A DNA stretch of 64,000 nucleotides. Origin: Elymus sibiricus. Its lineage: Eukaryota; Streptophyta; Magnoliopsida; Poales; Poaceae. Below the pieces are notes generated by a model. That model searched no databases, had not been told where the DNA came from, and was given only the letters and a program-made list of their open reading frames with translations. The stretch lies in NCBI GenBank assembly GCA_039707655.1, contig CM077666.1, forward strand, positions 239,102,166 to 239,166,165, in the 5' to 3' direction. Within the stretch, counting starts at the first letter, position 1. Each line of letters opens with the position of its first letter. Position numbers and translations under genes: made by a program. This document shows positions 24,052 to 35,253 of the stretch, one piece after another.

Positions 24052-27000
24052 GCTTTGGTATCAGAGCCTGACTGCCTGAAGGATTACCAAGCCAAACTGG
24101 TCGATGTCGAGTCTAGAAATGCTTTGGTTATATAGGGGAATTGATTGTGGAAGGGAACATAAGGCTCTTTTTACTCCTTATCCTGTGTCCTTCTGATTCT
24201 GAGTCACCCTCTTCTTTTCTACGGGGTTAAGAAACTAGGCTTTCTCATTTATCTATAAGGATGACAAGTTACTATGCTAGAGACTTATAGGAAAGGTGTT
24301 GTCTTCTCAGATCGGTGTTTCCATAGGATTTAGTTGTTATGTTGTCAATTGTCTTGCAGGTTGTCTCATTTTTCATGCCCGTACAGTCGTTATGTTGTCC
24401 GAGTTATCCAAGGTTTCTAAATAGTTTGGTGCATTTGCAAATCATTTCTTCTTGTTCCAATGTCTTTTGGCCAGACTAGACACACAAATTGTTGTGTTGA
24501 GGTATTCAATTACCTTAACATATCTGTTGAAGTTAATAGGAAACTATGTTACCTTAAGTGAACCACCCAGAGATTCAGCCTTTGTGTTGTACCCCCAGTG
24601 TGATAATTCTGGCCATCATTCTCGAGAGCATCTCGTGATGTTATTTAGTTAGTAGGTGTTCCATTCCTGGGTTCCTGGACCCAAGATTCACTCTACTTAT
24701 TTCATGTTGATCGAGATTGTAGTTCCTTTAGGTTGGTTAGTAACCTTGCTTAGTCCTCAAGATCAGTGGTATATCATTCTTCCAAATACCATGAACCATC
24801 CTCGGCAGAAGTTCTTTTGAACTAAAAGATCACAACAAGAGTGCTCTTGATGAGTTCTCCATTTCATAATTGTGACTCTGCCAATCCTACCTTTCTGCAT
24901 GGGTTATCCGGAAGAAATATGTTGAACTTGTTCGACATGCTAATCTATGCATCCACAACCCAGAAAATCATGTGTTCCTTTGAGTTGTCCCTCTTCAGCT
25001 GTATTCCGACCTTCGTCTATCAATTGATAGTCAAGGGTATGTGTGCATTCGTGTTCAACGATGCCTATTACTCTTGTGGTCTGTCAAGCTATTCTAATTC
25101 AGAATGATTAGGAGAAGCAAACTCAAGTACCTCATCCATTTCTTGGATTAGGTCAAAGCAGTTGTATTCCGCAGATCAAGAAAGCCAATCCAGCTTCTAG
25201 TCTGTTCTACCCTAGATTATTACCCCCTTTATGTCAGGAATGTTGTGAGAATTGCACAACCTCTTACGAATTCTTGATGCAGTGATACTTCTCGCCATCA
25301 TTATTCACTTCTTGGTCTCTGTGTTATTGTAACCGAAATGCCAACAAATGAATCGTGATGCGTGAAATCAATACTCCTAGCAACCCTGTTGCTTGGTAGT
25401 TAATGGACAATAACTTCATTCTCAGTGTCTTGATTATTGAATCACCATACTACGATTGATCGTGACACCTAGTCCTTATTCCTGGTGCACTCTTCGATCA
25501 ATGAGTTAGGATTGTGTCAATCCCTTGATCTTTTGATCATATCGTCTTGCCCTGAAAAGCAAGATTGTTCTCGAGCTTAATAACATATCGGTGGTTCGTG
25601 ATTTTCCGTATATCTTCTCGGAAGAATTACCAGGTTGACCCTTGACCGCTATGTTGAGTTCGTGATCAAGTTGGTTTATTCATATAAACCACCCTTCTCC
25701 AAGAACCTGTGTTGGATACCCTGAGCTAGTTGGTTAAGCTAAACAACAACTTGGAGAGTTGGAAGATAAAAGCTTTACCTAACTTAGTTCGGTCAAAGGG
25801 ATATCTTCCCTGTGTGTGTGTGTGTGTGTGTGTGTTGAAGAGAGATGATATCTTCATCGATTGACCCTCGTGATCAATTGTTGGATCTATTATCTCACCC
25901 AAGCTTTGATTTGAGTGTGGGCTATCATCAAATCAAATCAGAACCAATGCTTTTTGTAATGTTGTTTTACTCGTGGTTGTTTCCTCGAGCATACACCATT
26001 ATATCTTTTGGTCTGACCAATGCTATCACCTTGTTCACATCATTGTGGAATTCCATCTATATGGAAACCTAGATGAATTGTTGTTGAGCCCATCGGCAAC
26101 ATTTTTTTTATCTTCTCCATGATTCATGTTGAACATTTAAGCTAGTGTTGGAAAGTTTGTAAGCATTATCTTCGTGTCCCGTTCATGGAGTATATGTTCG
26201 ATGAAAGAAGTAACTTTCTCCAAGTTCACGTGCATTTGATGCAAGTTGTCGCCGTGAATTCGAGAAGGCTTGTTTTTGCTTCCTCTGGAATCATCCCAAG
26301 TCAGTCATGCATGTGTGAAGTATTCTGTGCTTTGGTAGATTAATTACCTCCATTCCATATGTAATTTCCAGCACACCAAGCCACTGATTGACTTGTTCAA
26401 GGAGAAGAAGTTCATTCTTAAGAATCATGACTTATGCTAGGACTTCGTTATCCGCGATGATGGTTCCCAACCAGAACTCGGTAGTGTTTATTGTAAGATT
26501 TCTATGTGATCACGGTTGTCCTGGACATTCTGGTCACATGTATCTTGCAAGCCAGCTCATGTTTGGAGTTGTTGTTGTAGTTCATTTCGCGAGAATCTCG
26601 CAACGCCATCTCGTCGATTTGTGTTGCAACCTTTCCTTTTCAGACATGCTGAGTCTGAAACATCTTGTCACCAATCAGATCTGAATCTCAGGCAGATATG
26701 ATGGTTGGAACTTCTCCCAAGAATTATAATATTGGTCTTTCTGAACTGGTAAGTGGATGTCATGGCTAACACACTTATCCGGGAGACCTATTATTATAGT
26801 ATCTTATATCAGTAACATTAGCCACCTCCCCATGAGGATTTCGTATGGCGTATTCTAGAAGTTGTTGCTTATGGATTCCTTGTGCTTCCGAAGTCCGACC
26901 TTTACTTGATGTTCTAGATAGCAAACAGTACCTATAATTGGTTACGCTAGTACATCATGGAGAACATTAGAAGTGGAGTGCTAAATGTCTCTCGGTTGAT

Positions 27001-27827
27001 CATCCAGATTTTGTTTCCTTGGCCTCACTAAGGTGAAATCTAAGAAAGTGTTATCTTCCGATGCATCCGCATCCTCCATCGTTATTCATCATGGTACTAT
27101 GAAGTGTTGCCAGGATCTTTGGCATATATGCTGGAAAAACCCTAATGAATATGGAAATGCTCAAGTTCTTGAAAGCACGCTCAGACACTAGGTTATATCT
27201 TCGGTATCAATCGGAATATGCCCTCCATTTGCCGAATTGTTCTATAACCATAGTTTCCAATCCAAGCTGAGTATGCCATTCAGTCGGATTCCTTCAAACA
27301 ATCATTTGTGAATTTGCCTCAGTCTGGTATAAAGAGTTTCAATGATCCCTGTATCAAAAGTAATTCTTTTTGCCTGACTTAGGAGATAATTCAATGAGTC
27401 ACCTCCTCTACGGTGCCCCATTCGTTTAAGGGAAATTAATTCCTCGCTACTTTGAAACCTATGCACCATCCTAATTAAGCATGGATTTGTTGCCTACCAA
27501 ATTGGACCTTCGTCACCTGCTTCTCTCCATCACCCATGATGCGTGTTTTGTGTCTCAGCTCGGGAGATGTTCTTACATCTCATTCCATGAGTTGATCGTG
27601 AGTTGCTCGATCTTGTGGAGATCGATTCCTGTAGAGTTTCCCTTTCTTCCCATCGTCGTGTTCGGATGACGATCTCGAAGCAAGATGTCCAAATCAAGAT
27701 GATGCAATGAATCAACATCTTCAAGAAGTGCAATCTGGATCATGAAGATCATGCTAGTTTTGTGTCCCCTTCCTCTTACCTTACGCCTTGAATCTCGGGA
27801 CAAGATTCTTGTTTAGTGGGGGTGAGT
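24052..27827 (+). pseudogene. Decayed internal region of element B
   Basis: It begins with the primer site TGGTATCAGAGCC at 24056 and a leader similar to A's, then about 3.5 kb with no long frame. A relic of reverse transcriptase is readable at about 25845-26072: 'FDLSVGYHQIK' followed by 'ISFGLTNAITLF' and 'NSIYMET'. A (GT)n tract lies at 25811-25835. The polypurine tract 'agtgggggtgag' at 27815-27826 marks the end. Much more mutated than A's internal region, or from a more diverged copy. Confidence 0.65.
25811..25835. repeat. (GT)n microsatellite
   Basis: About 12 uninterrupted TG units inside the decayed internal region of B. Confidence 0.9.
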
Positions 27828-28266
27828 TGTCACAACCCTAGTTAGCTTTGCACTTGGGCTAGTCTTGCATGTGCATCATGTTTAAATTTTCTTGAACTTA
27901 AAATGGGAAATCAACAAACCCTAGCACCCGTTTTGAAAAACTAGGATCAACTAAAAATATTTTCAATGAATCCAAAATGCCCTTCAGAAAAGTTCATGAT
28001 TTTTGGAAGAGGTGCAAACCTCTGCCAAAAATGATGCACACATTTTTGGAACATTTCTGGATTTTTGAATTAAGCCATAAAGTATTTGAATTGGAGCATT
28101 TAACTGCTATAATTATTTTAAATGCTCTAATAATTCTGAAACTAGTTGAGGGCTTTTGGAATAATCCAAATATCGCCCACAAATATTTTCAGGAGTTTTG
28201 AAATGATTTAGTATTTTTACTAAATCAAAAACAGAAAAGAAAAATGGAAAATAGAAAAGAAATAAG

Positions 28267-28270
<4 letters not shown>

Positions 28271-28320
<50 letters not shown>
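28271..28320. repeat. (AG)25 microsatellite inside an LTR
   Basis: Fifty bases of uninterrupted AG in B's 3' LTR. The corresponding place in A's 5' LTR (about 16180) has no such tract, so it arose or expanded in this copy's lineage. Confidence 0.95.
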
Positions 28321-28324
<4 letters not shown>

Positions 28325-30643
28325 CCCACCTCGACCCTTACCTGGCCGGCCTAGCCCAGCTGGCCGCTACCAGTCGTCTCCTACCTCTGCCAGTAGGCAG
28401 AGGCAGGACAGCGCACGGCGCGCCCGAGAGCGCCATGCCACCAGGGCATCTGCCTGCGTCCCCAGGACAGCACGACGCCGCAAATCCCCTCCTCGGTGCC
28501 GTCCCGATTGCCCTGACCTACTCACTCGCCCCCCTGCTCTCTCCCTCGCCTCCCGACGCCATGGCAGAAGTCGTCGCCAGCTCACCGCCGCCATAGCCGT
28601 AGCTACCGCCTCCCCCTCGCCCCCTGGAGCTGTCCACGAGCTTCGCCTTCGTCCCCTACGCCGTCTCCGCCGCGCCACGCGACCGGGCGAGCGACGAAGC
28701 GCCGTCCCCGACATCTTCTTCCTCCTTCGGCCGCCAAGATCGCCGGCGATCATGCGCCTCCTCCGATGCCTCCCCGAGCCCGCTACGACGCCCTCTGCAA
28801 CCGCCATGAGACCCTGCCTCTTTTCCCCTCACTCCCGGGCTCGATTGCTCGCCGTACCGCTGTATCCATGCTGGCCGAGAACCACCGCCACCCGAGCTCA
28901 TCGCCGACGACGCTCCGGTGACCATTTGGTCCCGGGCGTGCGTCCAACGTGCTCGCCGCACCATGTAGAGAAGCTCTAGCACAAAACCCCGCCCATTTGC
29001 ACGCCACAGCAGCGATTCCGCGCACACCCGAATGCCGGCCGCCACGGTCGAGCTCGCCACCATCAAATCCAGCCACCTCAGGCCCATCCACCACCACCAC
29101 TCGATGCGCACGAGTCCCAGCTACCCATAGATGGTCTTCGCCGTCCATTTGGTCACCGGAGCGCGAAACCGCACCCCTCCACCGCGTCTGTCGTCGCCGG
29201 CGTCGAACCACTGGCGTGTTTGACCCAGTTGACCAGGGGTTTGACCTCCCCTAGGTCACTGACATGTGGGCCCAGGCCCTAATTAATTTAGGTTTAGTAT
29301 TACATTAGTGCTAATTAACCCCGTTACTTAGATGTGCCACTGTCATATGGGTCCCACGCGTTAGGTTTGACCTGACCGCTCCAGTTGACCTGCTGACGCC
29401 ACAGTGACGTAATGCTGACGTAGTAAAGCATTTTTCTGGATTTAGTTTAATTTAAATAGCCAGGAAATTCCAGAAAATGGTATAAACTTCAAAAAATCAT
29501 ATAAAATCAACCGTAGCTCAGATGAAAAAGATTTATATATGAAAAATGATTAGAAAAATCCAATCTATCCATTGGTACTGTTTTCATGCATGAAAAAACA
29601 AGTTAAACCTGCTGATTAGGTCAAATCAATTAAATGGTATTTGAAATACCATATGTGGAGTTTGAATTTGAATCTTTGATTCAAACCAACTCCAACCAAT
29701 CTGTTGTTAGTTGCATTAGCTCAATCAACAGCATGTTGCCATGTCATGATCATGCATCATATTGTTGCATTGCATTGATTGTGTTCCTTCTCTGTTTGTC
29801 GGTGTTTGTTCCTTCTCGGTAGCCGAGGTTTCTGACGTAGTGACCGTTGACACTGATGAAGTGCAGTATCATCTTCAGAAGTGCCAGGCAAGCAAACCCC
29901 CTTTGAGCATTCCGATACAATCCCACTCTCTCGCTCTTGCTCTCTTTTACTACATTAGGATAACAACGATTCAACTGTTACATGTTGCGGTAGTTGAACC
30001 CATTCCTCTGCATGACCTATCTTTGCCATAGTAAATAGTTAAAACCTTCTAGCATGAGTAGGAATTGCTTGAGCCATGTTGTGCCTACTCATCCATGCTT
30101 GCTTGTTATGCCTGCTATGCTTAGAGTCGTGTCGGGTCTGATCCATCTGGGTGACAAATTGGAATGGTTGTGTTCATGTCCTACTGTGTGAGAGCTAAGT
30201 GTGTGAACACGATTTGGTAAAGGTAGCGATGAGAGGCCATGTAGGAGTACATGGTGGGTTGTCTCATTGAGACCGTCCACAGGAACTGAGTTCTGTGTTT
30301 GTGATCCAAGATAGTTACTACCACACATTGGGATCCTTAATTGACTCTCTCAACTTATTAATCGCCTTGATCTCTGTCCAGGAGTCGCAACTAGTTTCTG
30401 GTGTTTGTAGGATATGTATTGGTGGCCGTGCATAGCATTGACCTTAGGGGTGGGCTATGATGCGGTAGAGACACCGAGGCACGGTGTACCAAGTGACACC
30501 AGGATGGTGCTCTTAGGAACCCTGCTCTCATCGTTTGGGGCCGTGATAGAAACTTCGGCTGGACTTCCTTTGCGGATACAACCTCAAATAGGCGATAAAC
30601 CTGGACTAGAGTCTTGCATGGTTAGTCAGGTTGTGGCCGACAC

Positions 30644-31536
30644 TGTCGGAGTCTAGGATCTGCGTCCAAGAAACTTCTCCAAGAACTTAGGATTCGAACT
30701 CTAGGGGACTTTGCTTGGCAACCTACGACATGACGACCACTACAGCGGGATCGCGACGGGCTCACTAGCTCTCACCAAACACGAAGGGGACGCGCGAGCT
30801 ACCCAGGTTCAGGCCACCGTGCGGTGTAATACCCTACTCTTGCCTGTGTTGGATTGCTCTTTAATGGAGAGCTTGTGGCTCGAGGTACACGAGGTGTGGG
30901 GGAGAATGAATCGATCCCCTTACATTGAAGCGGCTCTGCCCCTTTTGTTGTGCCTTGGTCCTCTTCCCCGAAAATATGAGCGGGAAAGGGTGGCCACAAG
31001 GCGGCAATTCAAAGGGGGGCAGGAGCGCAGGTCTATCCTGACTAAAGGCGGTCTCCACCTGATAAAGTAGTCTTTGTGACATGCTGGTGGGCTTGGCGAT
31101 GACCTCCGTCCTGGCGCGCCGATCCGTTCTGATCTTCTATCACCAAAGAGGAAACACTTTGGGACTTGCTTTGGGGGAGGCAGATGCCACTGCTCCCTTA
31201 TCACCAGAATGGAAGCTGGGCTCGGTCATGCCCCACTGTCCTTATCCTAACAGCGGGTCGTCACCCATGTGCTGGGCGCGGAGCCCCGCGGCTGTCACCG
31301 TACGTCACGCCCTGTGAAGCGGCCTCGCGAGGGGTTGCCTCACAAGGCAATCTGGGGCTTGCCAGCCTCACCAGGGCTTGGCCTAGCGGCGAGGGGCCTC
31401 GCGAGGCTTGCCTCCTTGTGAGGCGGCTCCCTCCTGGGCAATGACGCCAGGGCCACCTTGCCGGGGCCAGCCCACGCGTCGTCTCCTGGGCCAGAAGTAG
31501 ACGGGCCGTGGGACCCTGGTTCCCACTGGGCCGACA
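30644..31536 (-). repeat. 3' LTR of element D
   Basis: 893 bp, ends TGTCGG and CCGACA. It pairs with 38615-39490. By eye roughly one base in ten differs over the first 150 bp, and the left copy has about 16 extra bases in a GAGG-rich stretch near 31410. On the minus strand a polypurine tract (complement of 31537-31550) adjoins it. Confidence 0.85.
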
Positions 31537-31822
31537 ATAGCCCCCGGGCCCGCGGCGTGCGCGTTCCGCCCGTTGGGGACGAAGCGCTGTGGGGCCCATC
31601 ATGCTGTCGGGCCCAGGAGCGACGCGTGGTGGCCTTTGCGGGCGCGGTGCCTCCGCTTCCCCGCGATGCCTCGATAACCGTCGTCCCAGCGATAAAGCCT
31701 GCCCGCGCAGGACGCATGCATCTCATTGCTCCTTCACCCTGCCCCCAGCCTTCCTTGCGACTAACTCCTCGGCTCCCCTCTCTTGTCCAGCTTCCCAATC
31801 TCCGCCCACCGCCGCCACGGCC
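31537..31822 (+). promoter_or_regulatory. Putative promoter and 5' UTR of the antisense B3 gene
   Basis: GC-rich 286 bp between the LTR and the B3 start codon. A TATA-like GATAAAGC lies at about 31690-31697, roughly 130 bp before the ATG, followed by a C/T-rich stretch ('ctcattgctccttcaccctg') typical of plant 5' leaders. The promoter assignment is an inference. Confidence 0.3.
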
Positions 31823-32554
31823 ATGGCTCCCAAAAGGAAGCTTTCCGCAGCTGAGAAAGGGAAGAAGGTGGCGGAGGAGGTGGAGCCGCCGAAGCCGGCG
31901 CCGGCGAGGGATAGAGGCCGGGCCCGTGGTTCGGCCACGGCGATGAGGGCTCTTCCCTGGGGCCGGACGCGCTCCACGGCCGCCGTCGTGGAGGTCGGCC
32001 CCAGCATTCGCGGAACGGCCACGACTCGTGGTCGCGGGAGGCGCGGCGCTCGCGGCTGCGAAGGGCACGATGGAGCACGTGCCCCCTCTCCCCGGGCGGA
32101 CACCCACATAGTGGAGGTTGCGCACGAGTTTATCGTGGGGTTGCACCGCCCGCCTCGCAGCTGGCTCCGGCTTTCGGACTCCTTTGCAAGGGCAATGGAG
32201 GACAACGAGCCCCTGGGCCTGTGGCTGCAGGCGGACGACTGCTGCAATGGCCCTTTCTGGGTAGCGGTGGAGTTTTCCCCCACCGGGTTCATGTTCCTGG
32301 CCCGGGGGTGGAAAACGTTCGCCCGCTCCCACGATCTGAAGCGCGGGCAGGTCTTGCAGTTCAGGTACGACGGAGCTGCAACCCTCTTCGTGAAGTTCTT
32401 CGGGGTCGCCGACGGCCGCGTGGGGTGCTGCGCGGAGAGCGAGAGCAGGAGCGACTCTGACTCCTCCAGCGAAAGCGGCTTTGACTTCTCCAGCGGGAGC
32501 GAGAGCGGAGGGAGCCCCCAGAGCGTCAAGAGTGAAGACGAGGATTCCGACTAG
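31823..32554 (+). CDS. B3 DNA-binding domain protein, antisense frame in element D
   Basis: Intact 243-codon frame, ATG in good plant context (gccATGGC). The frame is open upstream to 31589, but the ATG at 31823 starts a typical basic N-terminus. Residues 1-90: Lys/Arg-rich with Gly-Arg repeats ('RGRARGS', 'RGRGRRGARG'), probably nuclear and DNA-contacting. Residues about 102-196: a B3 fold, with 'LRLSDSFA', a 'LWLQADDCCNGPFWVAVEF' strand pair, 'GWKTFARSHDLKRGQVLQFR' and 'LFVKFFG', the classic plant B3 order. Residues 205-243: Ser/Asp/Glu-rich acidic tail resembling an activation region. It lies antisense to pol, between integrase and the 3' LTR. B3 proteins are plant-specific transcription factors; target and expression are unknown. 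It has stayed open although the element's pol has not. The opposite-strand frame here is a GC shadow. Confidence 0.8.
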   Translation: MAPKRKLSAAEKGKKVAEEVEPPKPAPARDRGRARGSATAMRALPWGRTRSTAAVVEVGPSIRGTATTRGRGRRGARGCEGHDGARAPSPRADTHIVEVAHEFIVGLHRPPRSWLRLSDSFARAMEDNEPLGLWLQADDCCNGPFWVAVEFSPTGFMFLARGWKTFARSHDLKRGQVLQFRYDGAATLFVKFFGVADGRVGCCAESESRSDSDSSSESGFDFSSGSESGGSPQSVKSEDEDSD

Positions 32555-33670
32555 GCGCAGGCGGCGCCTGGGGCGGACCCTTGAGGATGATTCCTTCCTT
32601 TTGTCCCTGCAACCAATGTAGCCTGGTGGGGCGTAAAAATATTTTGTATGGCGCCATATGCTTAAGTACTTGATGTCTCCCGCGTTTTTGCTTTCTCCCC
32701 AAGATCCTTCTTTCCTTCTTACACTGCCCTTGTGCCCTGCGTCGCTGGGACCCAGCCCCCGAGCTAGCTACGACCGTCGCTGGTGTGCTTGGAGCGTGCG
32801 CTCAGCAAGACCAGAGGGTGTAGGTCTCTTGAGGCCGGTAAGAGTCCCTGAGGCACGATGCTCAGGGTCCCCTCCTTGACGTGCAGGCGGCTCGTGCCAA
32901 GGAAATCCAGGTGCCTCGAGGGGAAAACGAGAGGAGGGAAACCTGAGGGGCGCTCAGACTTAGCTCTCTTAGACGCGCAGCTTGGAGCGAGTCCTTCATA
33001 GGGCGCAGCATGCAAGGCACGGTCCCTCACGAAGCCTTCTGCCCGTGGAGCACCGACCGCGAGGCCTCCCGAGGGGGGCTCCTGAGGCCCTTGAAATCCT
33101 GCATAAGGGAAATTGCCAAGTTTTCGCAGGTAATGTAACGGGGCGTGCTCGCGAGGCCGCTTGTGGGTGTTACGCGAGGAGGCAAGAGCACCAAGGACCT
33201 GGTGAGGTGACGTGCACGGGAGCCGGCCCGCGAGCCAGAGCTCAGTCACTTGGGTTTTGCAGCGCTGCTGGGACTGACCCGAGCACAGGCACCGTGCCCA
33301 GCCCCTGCTCGCGTGAAACACACGGGGGGAGATCGCGAGCATGCCTCCCGAGGCAAACTCGGCTGCAAGGACACCGGTTGTTATTAGGAAGTAGGCTTTA
33401 CTGATGCATGAAATAGATTCATTACACAGCAGAAAAGATACGCGCTGCCATGTTTGACACGGGTCAGCTTTGAGGATGTGACGGCCGTAGGCCCCTCAAG
33501 TAAGTAGGCCGCCAGCGCGGAGCATGGGGCGTCCGCCAGCGCTGAGCATGGGGCATCCACCAGCGCGGAGCATGGGGCTTCCACGAGAGTGGGAAGGAGC
33601 TCCCGCATGCCGAAGGCAGCGCCGGTAGAGGGAGCTCCGGAGCGTGTACAGCTCCATGTTGTTCGTATCC
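32555..33670. other. Non-coding spacer between the B3 gene and pol end
   Basis: The first 120 bp look like a 3' UTR ('caatgtagcctggtgg', then AT-rich 'taaaaatattttgtatgg'). The rest is GC-rich with scattered GCGAGG/CCTCGC phrases also seen in D's LTRs, plus a 22 bp type repeat ('cgcggagcatggggc') three times at about 33515-33580. No convincing gene on either strand. Confidence 0.45.
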
Positions 33671-33676
33671 GTGGGG

Positions 33677-35253
33677 TCACGGATAGAACTTGCGGAGATG
33701 TTGGATGTTCCATTTGTTTTGTACCAGAACACCCTCCTCCGTTTCGAGCCGTGCCGCGCTAGGCCGGGAGATGTGCGTGACCCTGAAAGGGCCCTCCCAC
33801 ATGGGTGAGAGTTTGTGGAGTCCCTCTCTGGAGAGGATCCTGCACAGGACAAGGTCGCCCGCCTCGAGGGTGCGGGGGCGTATGTTGCGGCTGTGATAGT
33901 GACGCAACGCCTGCTGGTATCTTGCCGCGCGAAGGGCGGCTTGGCGGCGCGCTCCCTCGAGGAAAAGCAGGTCATCCTCCCGCAGGCCGCCCTGATGAGA
34001 TTCATCGAAGGCCAAGACCTGCGGGGACCGGTGCTTGACCTCGGCTGGGAGGACCGCTTCTGCCCCATAGACGAGGAAGAAAGGCGTCTCGCCAGTGGGC
34101 TTGGTCGCTATGGTGCAGATGGACCACAGCATTGACGGGAGCTCATCCAGCCAGCCCTTGCCGCAGGCCGCGAGCTGCTTGTTGAAGCTCCTGGTCTTGA
34201 GGCCCTTGAGGACCTCAGCATTGGCACGCTCGGCCAGGCCGTTGCTCCGAGGGTGTGCCACGGAGGTGAAGCAAATCTGTGTGCCGATGCCGGCGCAGTA
34301 GGTCTTGAATTGGCCGCTGGTGAACTGCGTGCCGTTGTCCGTGATGATGCGGTTGGGGACGCCAAAGCGGCACACCAGGCCCTTGATGAACTTGACCGCT
34401 GACCCTGCCGGAATGGTCCAGACAGGCTCCACCTCCGCCCATTTGGTGAACTTGTCGATGGCGACGTAGAGGTAGCGGCAGCCGCTAGCCGCGCGAGGGA
34501 AGGGCCCGAGGATATCCAGCCCCCAGACCGCGAAGGGCCATGAGAGAGGGATGGTCTGGAGCCCTTGCGCCGGCTGGTGGATCTGCTTGGCGTGGAACTG
34601 GAAGGCCTCGCATGCCTGGACCAGCTCCACGGCATCCTCGAGCGCTGTGGGCCAGTAGAAACCGCTGCAGAATGCCTTACCTGCGACGAGTGGTGGCCGC
34701 AGTCACCTCCGTGGATGTCGGCAAGCAGCTCACGCCCTTGCTCCTTGGAGATGCACCACAACGCGACTCCGTTTGGGCGGTGGCGGTACAGGTCACCCTC
34801 CTGCAAGTGGTAGAGCGCAGCCTGGCGGACCACACGCTCTGCTTCTGCGTCGATCTCCGGGAGGGAGCCGCACGTCAGGTAGGCCTTGATCTCCGTGATC
34901 CAGCTTTCGGTCTGCGGCTCGAGCACCAGTAGCAGGCGAGCGCCTGAAGATGGTCCGTAGTCTGGTGCGCCCATGGGTGGTGCGGGAGGGAGCTCCTCAT
35001 GAGGCGCCGTGAGGCTGGTGATCGGAGGCGCTGCTGAAGGCTTCAGGAGCCGCTCCTCGAAGACACCGGGGCTCTGGGGCTGGCGGCGAGAAGCGCGCTT
35101 GGCAATTTCGTTCACCTCACTGTTGTCGCCACGAGGGATGTGCTGTAGCTCCATGCCCATGAAGCGCTTCTCAAGCTTGCGCACCTCCTCCAGGTAGGCC
35201 GCCATGTGCTCATCCTTCGGCTTGTACTTCTTGTTGGAGAAGCTAACGAGGAG
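33677..35253 (-). pseudogene. Second RNase H end and integrase of element D, frameshifted
   Basis: Minus strand. From 35253 the frame completes the archaeal-type RNase H ('YLEEVRKLEKRFMG...QHIPRGDNSEVNEIAK'), runs through a Pro-rich linker and enters the integrase zinc-binding region ('YHLQEGDLYRHRPNG'). A one-base shift near 34685 moves it to the frame 34630-33677. There the catalytic core is complete: Asp at 34514-34516 ('GLDILGPF'), Asp at 34337-34339 ('TDNGTQF') and Glu at 34229-34231, with the DD35E spacing kept. The second Cys of the zinc motif is Phe (34611-34613, 'CEAFQFHAKQ'). It ends 'NIQHLRKFYP' followed by a stop, with no chromodomain, as expected for Tat. Confidence 0.85.

Noticed and set aside
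28367..29254. Arg-rich frames of 75-151 codons in B's LTR
   Set aside because: Same reasoning: GC-driven, not shared with A's LTR.
31723..32529. Minus-strand 268-codon frame opposite the B3 gene
   Set aside because: Shadow produced by high GC; it shows low-complexity Ser/Pro/Arg text and no domain, while the plus strand has a clear B3 fold.
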